A stretch of DNA of 39,576 bases from Anaerolineae bacterium (GCA_025454725.1 JALONW010000008.1:1-39576), one strand, 5' to 3'. Shown: positions 1 to 9,730, numbered from the stretch's first letter. The notes: generated from the sequence alone by a model not told the origin. Numbers and translations are program-made.

Positions 1-2
1 CC

Positions 3-1010
3 ATCGCCGAAACCATCATCAGCGCGGTGGGCGGCACAAGCTATAACCTGCGCGGGCGGGAACTGACCATCACGACCTCCATCGGCATCAGCTTCTACCC
101 GGAACACGGCCACACGGTTGAGAATCTGCTGCGGAAGGCCGACATCGCCCTATATTCAGCCAAAGCCAAAGGGCGCAATACTTACCGTCAGGCCGACGAG
201 ACCGCCGAGATTGACCTGATGGCGCAGATGCAGATGGGCTTTGACCTGCGGCAGGCGCTGGAACGCGGGGAACTGGCGCTGCATTACCAGCCTCAGTACA
301 CCCTGCGCGATGACCGGGTGGTGGCGTTCGAGGCGCTGCTGCGCTGGAACCACCCAATGCTGGGCAGCGTCCCTCCTTCGCGCTTCATCCCGGTGGCTGA
401 GGCATCTGACCTGATTATCCCCATCGGCGAATGGGTCATCCGTGAAGCCTGCCGGCAGGTCAAGGTCTGGCATGACCTCGGCCATTCGATTGGCATGGCG
501 GTCAACGTCTCACCGCGCCAGTTCGAGAACACCGATTTTGTCGCGTCGGTCATGTCGGCCATTGAAGAGGCAGGTATTCTCCCCTCAACCATCGAGCTTG
601 AGGTGACGGAAGGCCTCCTGATGCGTGACATCGAGACCAAAGCCGACATCTTGGAGCGCCTGTCCAACGACGGTGTGCGGGTCGCCATTGACGACTTCGG
701 CACGGGTTTCTCGTCGATGAGCTACCTTCAGAAGCTGCCCATCAGCACGCTCAAGATTGACCGTTCGTTCATCGCGGACATCCGCGACGATGCGCCCGAC
801 GCAAAGGCCACCGCGACGGCCATCATCCGCGCAGTTAGCCAGATGGCACACAGCCTCGGCCTGACGGTGGTGGCCGAAGGCGTCGAAACCGACCTCCAGC
901 TTTCGGTTCTGCGTCTGTTGGAGACCGACGCATTACAAGGATACCTGTTGGGTCGCCCGATGCCCCCGGAGGGCGCGCTTGAGCTGTTGGAACGCGGCAG
1001 CAGACCCTAA
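3..1010 (+). CDS. GGDEF/EAL domain c-di-GMP phosphodiesterase, 5' partial
   Basis: Frame open from base 3. End of GGDEF (ADIALYSAKAKGRNTYR), then EAL domain with FEALLRW, ELEVTEG, DDFGTGFSS, KIDRSFI and VAEGVET all present. Confidence 0.93.
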   Translation: MAETIISAVGGTSYNLRGRELTITTSIGISFYPEHGHTVENLLRKADIALYSAKAKGRNTYRQADETAEIDLMAQMQMGFDLRQALERGELALHYQPQYTLRDDRVVAFEALLRWNHPMLGSVPPSRFIPVAEASDLIIPIGEWVIREACRQVKVWHDLGHSIGMAVNVSPRQFENTDFVASVMSAIEEAGILPSTIELEVTEGLLMRDIETKADILERLSNDGVRVAIDDFGTGFSSMSYLQKLPISTLKIDRSFIADIRDDAPDAKATATAIIRAVSQMAHSLGLTVVAEGVETDLQLSVLRLLETDALQGYLLGRPMPPEGALELLERGSRP

Positions 1011-2524
1011 TTCGACAGCGATTTCATCCGCAGGTCCGAACACAAGCCGACAAGAACCATCGCGTCGCCGTTGGGCATGCGCTCCGAGATGCCAAACCGC
1101 ATATAGAGCTGCATGGGGTGGCCACTGCGGTGCAGCACGCGCATCAATTCCTCGCGGGTTTCTCCGTCACGTACCCCGATATACCGTGATACACGCGCAG
1201 CGGTCTGGCTCAACTCATCTGGGTGAATAATCTGTGTGTAGGCCGTCTTCCAGTCCATCGCGAGCAGCTCGGCGGCGCTGTAACCCAATAACTGCTCGAT
1301 GGACGGGCTGACATAGAGCAGACGTTGGCCTACAAGGTCATAAACGAACACGGTATCTTTGGTGACCGGATTCAGGCTGTCCAACACATCGCGCAGCCCA
1401 TCGGGCGGGAGGGTCGGGCGCACAGCCTCTAACGGGCGTAGCATCGACACGAGTTGGGGTGGGTTTACCGCTTTGCCGTTGTGTGCCATCACCAGCGTGG
1501 ACGACTCGACCATCAGGTAATCGCCGTCGCGCTGCCGCATCCGATAGGTCCCGACCGCCATTTCACCGGTGTCGAGTGCCTTCTTCATACAGGCCAGCGC
1601 CCGCGCCCGATCATCGGGGTGGAGGGTGCTATCGAGGTCGTATAGCTCACCGACATCCTCCTCGGTGTCGCTGTAGCCCATCAGCGTGCGATACTGTGAG
1701 CTGATATAGACCACTCGGCGAGTCTGCACCTCATAGACCAAGAACGGCAGCGGTAAAGAACTAGTGAGCGCCTCGGAGAAGTGCTGGCGCTGTTCCATCA
1801 TCGTCACGCGGTGCGAGAGCATGCTGATTTGGCTGTAGAGCTGGTAGACATAGCGCTTAATCACCGACCGCGCCGGCCAGACAACGACCACGCCTAAGAT
1901 GCTCAACCCCATAAAGACCAACATCGCTGTTCCGCGCTCCATCTCACGCATCTGGCGCACGGAGTCACGCAGGAGCTGTTCATAGGCAGTGGTGGTGGTC
2001 TCAAGGTCGGTCAGGAGCTGGCTGGCCGCGCCCACAATCATCTCGTAATCAGGGTGGTTGCTGCCCAACGAAACCGACTGTTCGGCCTGAGAGAGGCGGA
2101 TGGCGGCCTCGGTATAGTTAATGACCCGTTCACGCAGATTGATAGGGGCGCTGTCGTACAGCCAAACCAACTGTTGAGGCAGCGGCGACTGGTTATAGAG
2201 CGAGTCCTGTTCGGTCCGCATCAGGCGCGCAGCGTTGAACAGGGCGGTCATCGACTCAAAACGTGCATCCGGGTCGGTGGCGCTGATGAAATGTGTGGCA
2301 TGGAGCAGCACCTGTTGGCTGAGGGCGCGCTGGCGGCCAGCAGTATTAAGCGTGTGGGTAAAGACCTCGATGGACTGTTGGTGCTGCCCGACCCAGATTT
2401 CGGAGGCCACCAAACCCAGCCCAATCAGGGCAACCAACCCGACCACCACTACGAGGAGACGACGGGTAAGCCGTGCCTCGGCAGACTGGCGAAAACGTAG
2501 GACTTCTTCACTAAAACCCGTCAT
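1007..2524 (-). CDS. Membrane sensor with PilJ-type N-terminal domain and two PAS domains
   Basis: 505 aa; two TM segments flank a region with NTAGRQRALSQQ (type IV pili MCP N-terminal motif), followed by two PAS-like modules (VYISSQYRTLMGYSD..., LLYVSPSIEQLLGYSAAEL...). Overlaps the upstream stop codon tail-to-tail. Confidence 0.8.
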   Translation of the reverse strand: MTGFSEEVLRFRQSAEARLTRRLLVVVVGLVALIGLGLVASEIWVGQHQQSIEVFTHTLNTAGRQRALSQQVLLHATHFISATDPDARFESMTALFNAARLMRTEQDSLYNQSPLPQQLVWLYDSAPINLRERVINYTEAAIRLSQAEQSVSLGSNHPDYEMIVGAASQLLTDLETTTTAYEQLLRDSVRQMREMERGTAMLVFMGLSILGVVVVWPARSVIKRYVYQLYSQISMLSHRVTMMEQRQHFSEALTSSLPLPFLVYEVQTRRVVYISSQYRTLMGYSDTEEDVGELYDLDSTLHPDDRARALACMKKALDTGEMAVGTYRMRQRDGDYLMVESSTLVMAHNGKAVNPPQLVSMLRPLEAVRPTLPPDGLRDVLDSLNPVTKDTVFVYDLVGQRLLYVSPSIEQLLGYSAAELLAMDWKTAYTQIIHPDELSQTAARVSRYIGVRDGETREELMRVLHRSGHPMQLYMRFGISERMPNGDAMVLVGLCSDLRMKSLSN

Positions 2525-2900
2525 TGAGGCACCTTAAAAACTTTTGAAGCAACATTCCTTCCATACACTACAGGTCTAGGCCGGTTATCAAGGATGGAGA
2601 ACGTCATGCAATAGGGGATGAGGTTTCCTGATTGGGCATTACCCAACCGAGGACCGGGTCTATACGTTCCTGTATCCTTGTAGTGTAAGAGGTTTCTGGA
2701 AAAAATAGGCATAAGCATCAGATTTTATTGACGTCACACTCTTTTTAGATTGTTTCAAATACAATTACCGTTTCAGTTATCTACCAAAAACCCTCTCCCC
2801 CAACACTCATCTGGGCTGAACCCGCCGTTTTTCTTTCGGGCGTATCATGCGGGCAAATCTGGGTTACTTTTCGCACCGCTTTAGCAGCGGGGGGCAAGCT

Positions 2901-4406
2901 ATGGGCAAGAAAATTATCGTCATCGGCAGCGGGTTCGGCGGTCTGGGGGCAGCCATCCGGCTGGCCGCACGCGGCTATGATGTCGAAATCCTCGAAAAGC
3001 GCGACAAGCTCGGCGGGCGCGCTTACGTCTACGAAATCGACGGCTTCAAATTCGACGGCGGGCCGACCATCGTCACCGCGCCATTTATGTTCGACGACCT
3101 TTGGGCATTGGCGGGCAAAAAGCGCGAGGATTATTTCGAGCTGGTCGAGTGCCAACCGTATTACCGCATCTTCGACCACAACCAGAAGTCGTTCGACTAC
3201 AACCGCGATGAGCAGTTCATCCTAGAGCAGATTCGGGCGCGCAGCCCAGAAGATGTCGAGGGCTATCAGCGCTTCATCGCCAGCACGAAGCCCATCTTCG
3301 AAAAGGGCTTCGTCCAGTTGGCCGATACGCCGTTCCTCAACTTCATGGACATGCTCAAGGTCGCGCCCGACCTGATTAAGATGCAGAGCTATCTCAGCGT
3401 TTATCAATATGCCTCGCAGTTCGTGAAGGACGATTTCCTGCGGCGCGTGTTCAGCTTCCACCCACTGCTGATTGGCGGAAACCCGTTCGACTCTCCGTCC
3501 ATCTACGCGATGATTCACTACCTCGAACGGCAGTGGGGCGTGTGGTACGCGATGGGCGGCACGGGCGCAATCGTGGACGCAATGGCGCGCCTGTTCACCG
3601 AGATGGGCGGCAAGATTACACTCAATGCTGAGGTCGCGCAGATTGAGGTTGCCCCTGCCACCCGCAAGGCGACCGGCGTCCGCATGGCTGATGGTGCGCT
3701 GCATAAGGCCGACGCAGTGGTCTGCAACGGAGAGGTCGCACACGCTTACAAGTACCTCGTCCCGGCGGAGTTTCGGCGCAAGAACACCGACCGCCGCATC
3801 GAGCGCACCAAGTACAGCATGTCGCTGTTCGTCATCTACTTTGGGACCAAGCGCCGCTACACCGATACGGCGCTGGCGCACCACAACATCATCCTTGGTG
3901 AGCGCTATAAGGGTTTGCTCAACGACATCTTCAACAAGCAGCAGTTGGCCGAAGATTTCTCGCTGTATCTGCACATGCCGACCATCACCGACCCGTCGAT
4001 GGCCCCGGCAGGCAACGAGTCGTTCTACGTGCTGTCGCCCATCCCGCATCTCGACAGCGGCACGGACTGGAAGAAGACGGCCAAGCCTTACCGCGATGCC
4101 ATCATGAACTTCCTAGAGGAGAACTATCTCCCTGACCTGCAAGAGAACATCGTGGCCGAACACTACATCGACCCACTGCACTTCCGCGACACGCTCAACA
4201 GCTACAAGGGGTCAGCCTTCAGCGTGCAGCCGGTCCTCACCCAGTCGGCTTGGTTCCGCCCGCACAACCGCAGCGAGGACATCGGCCACCTGTACTTTGT
4301 CGGCGCAGGGACGCACCCCGGCGCGGGTCTGCCCGGCGTGCTGAGTTCGTCCATCATTGCCGAGAACCTGATTGTCGAGGATTTGCCCATCCCGGTGCTG
4401 GCGTAG
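2901..4406 (+). CDS. crtI: Phytoene desaturase / CrtI-family FAD-dependent oxidoreductase
   Basis: [43 protein letters not shown] dinucleotide-binding motif; C-terminal [24 protein letters not shown] typical of CrtI. Start placed at internal ATG 2901 rather than 2847. Confidence 0.85.
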   Translation: MGKKIIVIGSGFGGLGAAIRLAARGYDVEILEKRDKLGGRAYVYEIDGFKFDGGPTIVTAPFMFDDLWALAGKKREDYFELVECQPYYRIFDHNQKSFDYNRDEQFILEQIRARSPEDVEGYQRFIASTKPIFEKGFVQLADTPFLNFMDMLKVAPDLIKMQSYLSVYQYASQFVKDDFLRRVFSFHPLLIGGNPFDSPSIYAMIHYLERQWGVWYAMGGTGAIVDAMARLFTEMGGKITLNAEVAQIEVAPATRKATGVRMADGALHKADAVVCNGEVAHAYKYLVPAEFRRKNTDRRIERTKYSMSLFVIYFGTKRRYTDTALAHHNIILGERYKGLLNDIFNKQQLAEDFSLYLHMPTITDPSMAPAGNESFYVLSPIPHLDSGTDWKKTAKPYRDAIMNFLEENYLPDLQENIVAEHYIDPLHFRDTLNSYKGSAFSVQPVLTQSAWFRPHNRSEDIGHLYFVGAGTHPGAGLPGVLSSSIIAENLIVEDLPIPVLA

Positions 4407-4422
4407 GACTTGTTTCTCCCAT

Positions 4423-4458
4423 AAAAAATCCCCTCTGGCGCGTCAGAGGGGATTTTTT
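4423..4458. terminator. Bidirectional intrinsic terminator
   Basis: AAAAAATCCCCTCTG-gcgcgt-CAGAGGGGATTTTTT, perfect 15-bp inverted repeat between convergent genes. Confidence 0.92.
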
Positions 4459-4468
4459 GTTTTGCGCT

Positions 4469-4947
4469 CTAGGGTATATCCCCATGCTCAGGGCGTAGCA
4501 TCCCCGCGTACATTCCCGGCGACGAATCCGGGATGATGACCGCCCCGGCCACCTTGCTATAAAACTCGGCAGGGCCAACCCCACCGATGGCAGCATAACC
4601 ATACCCCTGTGCCAGCATGTCATGGAGCGCGGCCAGCAGCAGCGCCGCCCCAACCTTCTTCCCCCGCGCCGCCTCGCTGACCCCAGTCGGACCAAAGAAG
4701 CCGCGTGCCGTCACGTCATAACAGGCGAATCCGAGCAGTGTATTCCCCTCCTGCGCTATGAAAATAGAAGCGGGCTGGCGGCTGAAGGCCGCGCCCAAAA
4801 CTCGCTGAAGTGCTGTCGAATCCACGCAAGGATGATGTGTTTTTCTGGCGCGATGGCGCGGCGCATCGTCACGCCGTGTGCACTGATGGCGTCGATGGCC
4901 GGTTGCAGCGGCGGCAGTTCATAAAGTTTGACTAACATATCGGGCAT
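4469..4947 (-). pseudogene. GNAT-family N-acetyltransferase, interrupted by an apparent frameshift
   Basis: Two overlapping ORFs (4756..4947 and 4469..4825) fuse to ...ILAWIRQHFSEFW/GAAFSRQPASIFIAQEGNTLLGFACYDVTARGFFGPTGVSEAARGKKVGAALLLAAL..., a GNAT fold with acetyl-CoA loop. Confidence 0.7.
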
Positions 4948-5139
4948 GAGGTTTTGTCTCCCGTTATCGTGAAAAAACGCACTCTACACACCAGAGTATA
5001 AGGCGTGAACAGGGTGGGTGAAAGAGCCACGTCAAACCCCCGAATTGGGGGGAACTTAAAGCCGTTTTAACCGAATCGCGGTATACTACAAAATTGAAAC
5101 CAACCTATCGTAAGCATTTTAGCCGTACATGAGGTCGTT

Positions 5140-5685
5140 GTGGCTGTACCCATTAACCAGACCCGCGTCTTATTACTCAACGGCTCGACGTGGGAACCGC
5201 TGGCCGTTATTAGCCTGCCCCGCGCCATCAATTTGTTGGTGTCGGAGAAGGCCGTCATGGTCGAGCAGACCGGGGAGTTCCTCCGCACGGTCAAGACCCG
5301 CTTCCCCGTCCCGTCCGTCATCGCCCTGCGGCGCTATATTAACGTGCCGCGTCGCCAAGCTCACTGGAGCCGCCGTGGTGTTCTCACCCGCGACAATTAT
5401 GTGTGTATCTACTGCGGCGTGACCATCGGCAGTCAGACCCGCGACAAGGTGCTGGCGAAAGATGATTTCACAGTGGACCACATCGTCCCGCGCAGCCGGG
5501 GCGGCAAGGACCAGTGGACCAACACCGCCTGTGCCTGCTACAACTGCAACCATCGCAAGGGCAGTCGCCTCCCCCACGAGGCCGGGATGAAGCTCCAGTG
5601 GGAGCCAAAAATCCCGCGTACAAGCTATCTGGTGATTGCGGTCGGCAGCGGCCCCGACGCTTGGCGGCGCTACATCGAGGTTTAG
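5140..5685 (+). CDS. HNH endonuclease family protein
   Basis: CIYCG...DFTVDHIVPRSRGGKDQWTNTACACYNCNHRKGSR HNH/zinc motif; GTG start. Confidence 0.9.
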   Translation: MAVPINQTRVLLLNGSTWEPLAVISLPRAINLLVSEKAVMVEQTGEFLRTVKTRFPVPSVIALRRYINVPRRQAHWSRRGVLTRDNYVCIYCGVTIGSQTRDKVLAKDDFTVDHIVPRSRGGKDQWTNTACACYNCNHRKGSRLPHEAGMKLQWEPKIPRTSYLVIAVGSGPDAWRRYIEV

Positions 5686-6632
5686 CGCACCAAGCGCAGC
5701 AGGTCGGCCTTGTCAAAGGTCGAGAGGTCGCCGGGCGTGGCGCGTTTGAGCGCAGCGGCGGCACAGCCCCATTTGAGGGCGGTCGTGACGGGCGCGCCGT
5801 CGAGGTAGGCGGCGAGGAATCCGGCGCTGAAGGCCCCTCCACATCCCGTCTGACTGTGGTCAGTGCAGGCGTAGGCCGACTGACGATAGATTTTGCCGTC
5901 ACGCTCGCGGGCAATTGCTCCACCCTCGCCCAGCGTCAGCACCCACACCGCCTGCGGGAAATAAGCTGCCACCGTGTCCAGCACGCGCTGGGCGGGGACG
6001 GCCTCGGCCAACCCATAGACGGCCTGCGCGTCACTGCGTGAGATGAACGCGACATCTGCCGCCCGCAGGAACGGTTCGATGGCGGTGCGGGCGTCGTCGG
6101 TTGACCAGAGGTGGGGGCGATAATTCACATCGAACGACAAGCGCCAGCCTGCCTCGACCGCCCGCTTCTGCGCGTGCAGGGCGGCGGTGTTGGCCGCGCT
6201 GCTCAGGGCGGGTGTGATGCCGGTCAGGTGCAGCATCCGGGCGCTGCCGGGTGTGAAGACAGCAGCTGGCAGGTCGCCCGTGCGGATGCGGCTCATGGCG
6301 CTGTTGGTGCGGTCATACAGGCTGCGCGGCGTGCGCGGTGGGGCGGCCTCCTCTTGGTAGACCACGCCCACGCGGTCTTTCTCGGTCCACGTCACATGGT
6401 TGGTATCGACCCCCAGACCCGACAATCGGCGCGTGACCTGACGCCCCAGCGGGTTATCGGTCAGGCGTGACAGCCACAGCACCGATTTTCCCAAGCGCGC
6501 CAGCCCAGCAGCGGTATTGGCCTCGCTCCCGCTGACATCCAGCTCCAACGCGCTGGCGTCCTCCAACCGGCGCATGGCGGGCGGCGTCAACCTGACCAGC
6601 GCCTCGCCCAACGTCACCACATCCCAAGCCAT
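5682..6632 (-). CDS. PfkB-family carbohydrate kinase (KdgK-like), non-canonical active-site motif
   Basis: VVTLGEALVRLTPP..., SGSEANTAAGLARLG; C-terminal motif TGCGGAFSAGFLAAYLDG aligns with the TGAGDAFAAGFL signature. Confidence 0.8.
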   Translation of the reverse strand: MAWDVVTLGEALVRLTPPAMRRLEDASALELDVSGSEANTAAGLARLGKSVLWLSRLTDNPLGRQVTRRLSGLGVDTNHVTWTEKDRVGVVYQEEAAPPRTPRSLYDRTNSAMSRIRTGDLPAAVFTPGSARMLHLTGITPALSSAANTAALHAQKRAVEAGWRLSFDVNYRPHLWSTDDARTAIEPFLRAADVAFISRSDAQAVYGLAEAVPAQRVLDTVAAYFPQAVWVLTLGEGGAIARERDGKIYRQSAYACTDHSQTGCGGAFSAGFLAAYLDGAPVTTALKWGCAAAALKRATPGDLSTFDKADLLRLVR

Positions 6633-6769
6633 CCCGCCCCCTTACATTCAATAATGCCCTCTAGCCGTGATTGTATCCCACTTCCCCGGCAGATGGTGGT
6701 TTAGTGTGGCCGTACCTGCGCGGATGGTGAGCGAATCGCAAATAATGGATGAGAACGGCGCATAAACGC

Positions 6770-6799
6770 TTGACCCGTAAAGCCATTCGGCGGTATAGT
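6770..6799 (+). promoter_or_regulatory. sigma70-type promoter for ncRNA candidate
   Basis: TTGACC (6770-6775), 18-nt spacer, TATAGT (6794-6799). Confidence 0.6.
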
Positions 6800-6805
6800 T
6801 TGTCT

Positions 6806-7106
6806 ATCGTTCACAGATTTCAAAAACTTGTGAACGAAACCAAAAACGGTAGTTTCGGCAGGCTGCTCATGGTGTGGTTTCTTGCTCCTTGTGTGGTTGC
6901 GTGTGTGTCTGTGGTGTAGTGGTCGCTGTGAGCGTAAGACAGACCTGCCGTTGCTCACACCGGGTTGGGGTTTTGGCGAGAACCCCAGCCCGGATTATCG
7001 GAGGCTTACCGGCCTGCCTCCCCCCTCTAAAAGCCGGTGCATGATGTCCCCTCCCTTGACAAGGACACCGCTCGACCTGATTGGTCGGCGGTGTCCTTGT
7101 TTTTTG
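6806..7106 (+). ncRNA. Candidate structured non-coding RNA, family unassigned
   Basis: Promoter-to-terminator unit with no convincing ORF; 5' hairpin CGTTCACA/TGTGAACG, 13-pair hairpin at 6960-6993, H-type pseudoknot at 7000-7038, intrinsic terminator at 7059-7105. Exact 5' end is a guess. Confidence 0.65.
7059..7106 (+). terminator. Intrinsic terminator ending the ncRNA candidate
   Basis: ACAAGGACACCG ... CGGTGTCCTTGT (12 bp) with inner CGACC/GGTCG, followed by TTTTT. Confidence 0.9.
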
Positions 7107-7250
7107 CGTCCATACGCTTTCTTAACCGTTTCCGAATCAGACTCGACCCTCTCTCCAAAACAGATGTGCGGTATAATCACCGATACTCACAACACCCTTT
7201 TTGGGAAAAAAGCTGAATAAGGCATCACTGGAAACAAGGAGCGCGACCCC

Positions 7251-8384
7251 ATGCGGTTATCGGTATTGCAGACGAATCTGGCGAAGGGGCTTAGTATTGT
7301 CAGCCGTGCGGTCGAGAGCCGCCCCCAGATGCCCGTCCTGAACAACGTCCTGCTCAGGACCGAGGACTCGCGCTTGAAGCTGGCAGCCGTCAACCTCAGC
7401 CTCGGTCTGGGGATTACCTGCTGGATTGGCGCAAACGTCGATATTGAGGGCGCTGTCACCCTCCCGGCTAAGACCTTCAATGAGCTAATCAACAACCTCT
7501 CGAACGACCGGGTAGACCTCAACCTCGACACCGCCACCCAGACCATGCACGTCCGCTGCGGCGCGAACAAGGGCAACATCAAGGGCATCGATGCCCATGA
7601 GTTCCCCCCCGTGACCGAGGGCGGGCGCAGTGACCTGACGGTTGATGCCGCCACACTCAAGAATATGATTACGCAGGTCTCGTTTGCCGCCGCCACCGAC
7701 GACCACCGCCCGGCGCTGACCGGCGTGCTGGTGCAATTCGAGGGCGACAAAATTACCATGGCCGCTGCCGATGGCTATCGTCTCGCCGTCCACACTGGCG
7801 ACCTTGAGCAGAAGTTCGACAAGCCCATCAAGCTGCTCATCCCGGCGCGTTCGCTGGCCGAGGTCGCCCGTGCCATCCAAGACGACACCGATGTCGTCCA
7901 GATTGGCCTGCCGGATGAGCGCGACATCGTGCTGTTCACCGTCGGCGCAATTGAAATCAGCGCGCAGCTCCTCGACCACAAGTTCCCGCCGTTCGAGAAC
8001 GTCATCCCCAAAGATTACAGCACCTCGACGACGATGTACCGCAGCGACCTGCTGTCGGCTTGCCAGCGTGCCGAGATTTTCGCCCGTGACAACGCCTTCA
8101 CGGGTCGGCTATACGTCAAGCCGCCTACTGGGCCAAGCATGCCCGGCGAAGTTACCATCATCGGCAAGAGCCAAGAGCGCGGCGACAACGAGGGCATCCT
8201 CGATGCCTCGGTCGAAGGCGAGCCGGTGGACATCAGCTTCAATATCAAGTACCTCATCGACGTGCTGCGTATTCTGCCTGATGAGCAGGTCGTCCTCCAG
8301 TCGAAGGGCCCCGCCAACCCCGGCGTACTGCGTGCCGTCGGGCGCGAGAATTACCTCTACGTCATCATGCCGATGTCGCGCTAG
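7251..8384 (+). CDS. dnaN: DNA polymerase III subunit beta (sliding clamp)
   Basis: MRLSVLQTNLAKGLSIVSRAVESRPQMPVLNNVLL..., ADGYRLAVH, C-terminal YVIMPM. A TATAAT -10-like box lies at 7172-7177. Confidence 0.97.
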   Translation: MRLSVLQTNLAKGLSIVSRAVESRPQMPVLNNVLLRTEDSRLKLAAVNLSLGLGITCWIGANVDIEGAVTLPAKTFNELINNLSNDRVDLNLDTATQTMHVRCGANKGNIKGIDAHEFPPVTEGGRSDLTVDAATLKNMITQVSFAAATDDHRPALTGVLVQFEGDKITMAAADGYRLAVHTGDLEQKFDKPIKLLIPARSLAEVARAIQDDTDVVQIGLPDERDIVLFTVGAIEISAQLLDHKFPPFENVIPKDYSTSTTMYRSDLLSACQRAEIFARDNAFTGRLYVKPPTGPSMPGEVTIIGKSQERGDNEGILDASVEGEPVDISFNIKYLIDVLRILPDEQVVLQSKGPANPGVLRAVGRENYLYVIMPMSR

Positions 8385-8409
8385 CGCGCCGACACCCCCT
8401 ACAGGCAGC

Positions 8410-8450
8410 AAAACACCCCCGGCTCTGAGAGAGGCCGGGGGTGTTTTGTT
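8410..8450. terminator. Intrinsic terminator between convergent dnaN and mdh
   Basis: AAACACCCCCGGC...GCCGGGGGTGTTTTGTTTT. Confidence 0.9.
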
Positions 8451-8470
8451 TTCGTTGTGAAAATTAGGCG

Positions 8471-9415
8471 TTAGTAGCCCAGCACGCCCACCACGTCGCG
8501 GACGGCCTTGGCGCTGATTTCCAGCATGGCCTTTTCCTCGTCGTTGAGCTGCATCTCGATGACCTTCTCAACACCGTCCGCGCCCAAGACCGCCGGGACG
8601 CCGATGAACAGGTTCTCGTAGCCGTACTGCCCCTTAAGGTAGACGGCGCTGGGGATGACGCGCTTCTGGTCGCGCACGATGGTCTCGACCATTTCGACCG
8701 TGCCAGCAGCGGGCGCGTAGTAGGCGCTCGTCCCCAGCAGGCCGACAATCTCGCCGCCGCCCTTGCGGGTGCGCTCAATAATGGCTTGCAGTTTTTCCTC
8801 AGCGATAAGCTCGCGGATGGGGATACCCGCGACGCTGGTGTGGCGCGGCAGCGGAACCATCTCGTCGCCGTGGCCACCCAACACAATGGCGTGGATGTCG
8901 CGGACGCTCAGGCCAAGCTCCATCGCCAAGAACGCCTTGTAACGGGCGGTATCCAGCGAACCGGCTTGGCCGATGACGCGGTTAGCGGGGAAACCAGTCT
9001 CGGCCAGCGCGACATGGCACATGGCGTCCAGCGGGTTGCTGACAACAATCACGACGGCGTTGGGCGAATACTTGGCGACTTCGCGGCTAACCTGACCGAC
9101 AATCTCTTGGTTGGTCTTCACGAGGTCGTTACGGCTCGTCCACTGGCCGGTCACGGGGTCCTTCTTGCGCGGCATACCGGCAGTGATGACGACCACATCG
9201 CTCTCAGCGGTCTCTTCGTAGCCTTCGCTGCCGACCAGCGTAATATCGCTGCTGAGGACGGGGGCGGCCTGCATTAGGTCAAGCGCCTTGCCCTTACCGA
9301 GGTTCTGCACGCGGTCTACCAAGACCACATCGCCCAGTTCCTTGGCGGTAATCCACGTCGCGCAGCTCGCGCCGACATTGCCCGCGCCGATAATCGAAAT
9401 CTTCTTGCGACCCAT
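8471..9415 (-). CDS. mdh: Malate dehydrogenase (LDH-like type)
   Basis: MGRKKISIIGAGNVGASCA, VVVITAGMPRKKDPVTGQWTSRNDL, VVSNPLDAMCHVAL, GGHGDEMVPLPR. Start moved to internal ATG at 9415. Confidence 0.95.
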   Translation of the reverse strand: MGRKKISIIGAGNVGASCATWITAKELGDVVLVDRVQNLGKGKALDLMQAAPVLSSDITLVGSEGYEETAESDVVVITAGMPRKKDPVTGQWTSRNDLVKTNQEIVGQVSREVAKYSPNAVVIVVSNPLDAMCHVALAETGFPANRVIGQAGSLDTARYKAFLAMELGLSVRDIHAIVLGGHGDEMVPLPRHTSVAGIPIRELIAEEKLQAIIERTRKGGGEIVGLLGTSAYYAPAAGTVEMVETIVRDQKRVIPSAVYLKGQYGYENLFIGVPAVLGADGVEKVIEMQLNDEEKAMLEISAKAVRDVVGVLGY

Positions 9416-9649
9416 GATGGGAAACTCCTTTTGGGGAAGGTAAAAAGAAACCAACGAATGGGGCTTATTATAGGCGTACAGATGAGAACGGCCTATTGCC
9501 AAGTTGAGAAAACGTGTGGTTTGTCAGCCCAAAACGTGAAAATTGGCACAAATCATCACATTCGGTTTTGGGCGGGCGTTCATCTGCTCATCACGGCGCA
9601 GGCGTAAGCTTTCTTAGGAGTGATGAGCCTTGAGGGATGAGTGATGAGA

Positions 9650-9669
9650 GGACAGGGCATGCCCTGTCC
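9650..9669. repeat. 20-bp perfect palindrome
   Basis: GGACAGGGCATGCCCTGTCC. Confidence 0.75.
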
Positions 9670-9730
9670 GTACAGGAGGAAATCCTCTCACGCAAAGGTG
9701 AAAAATGGCGCAAGATTATCCGTCCTGTAG

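Noticed and set aside
2565-2686. Inverted repeat ACACTACA ... TGTAGTGT upstream of crtI
   Set aside because: Only 8 bp with a ~106-bp gap in AT-richer intergenic DNA; could be chance and no flanking gene or target duplication supports a mobile element.
3222-4049. Antisense ORF in crtI
   Set aside because: Overlaps a well-supported gene; His/Val/Arg-rich translation typical of antisense frames in high-GC DNA.
6806-7106. ncRNA candidate as tmRNA, RNase P RNA or SRP RNA
   Set aside because: No tRNA-like T-arm/CCA end, no GAGGAAAGTCC core, no SRP apical motif. 6S RNA is not excluded formally but pseudoknots and sequence do not fit.
6882-7220. ORF of 112 aa upstream of dnaN
   Set aside because: Runs through the RNA hairpins and terminator, no ribosome-binding site or recognisable protein.
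6650-7250. oriC next to dnaN
   Set aside because: No cluster of TTATNCACA DnaA boxes seen and no dnaA, rpmH or recF neighbour; region is better explained by the RNA gene.
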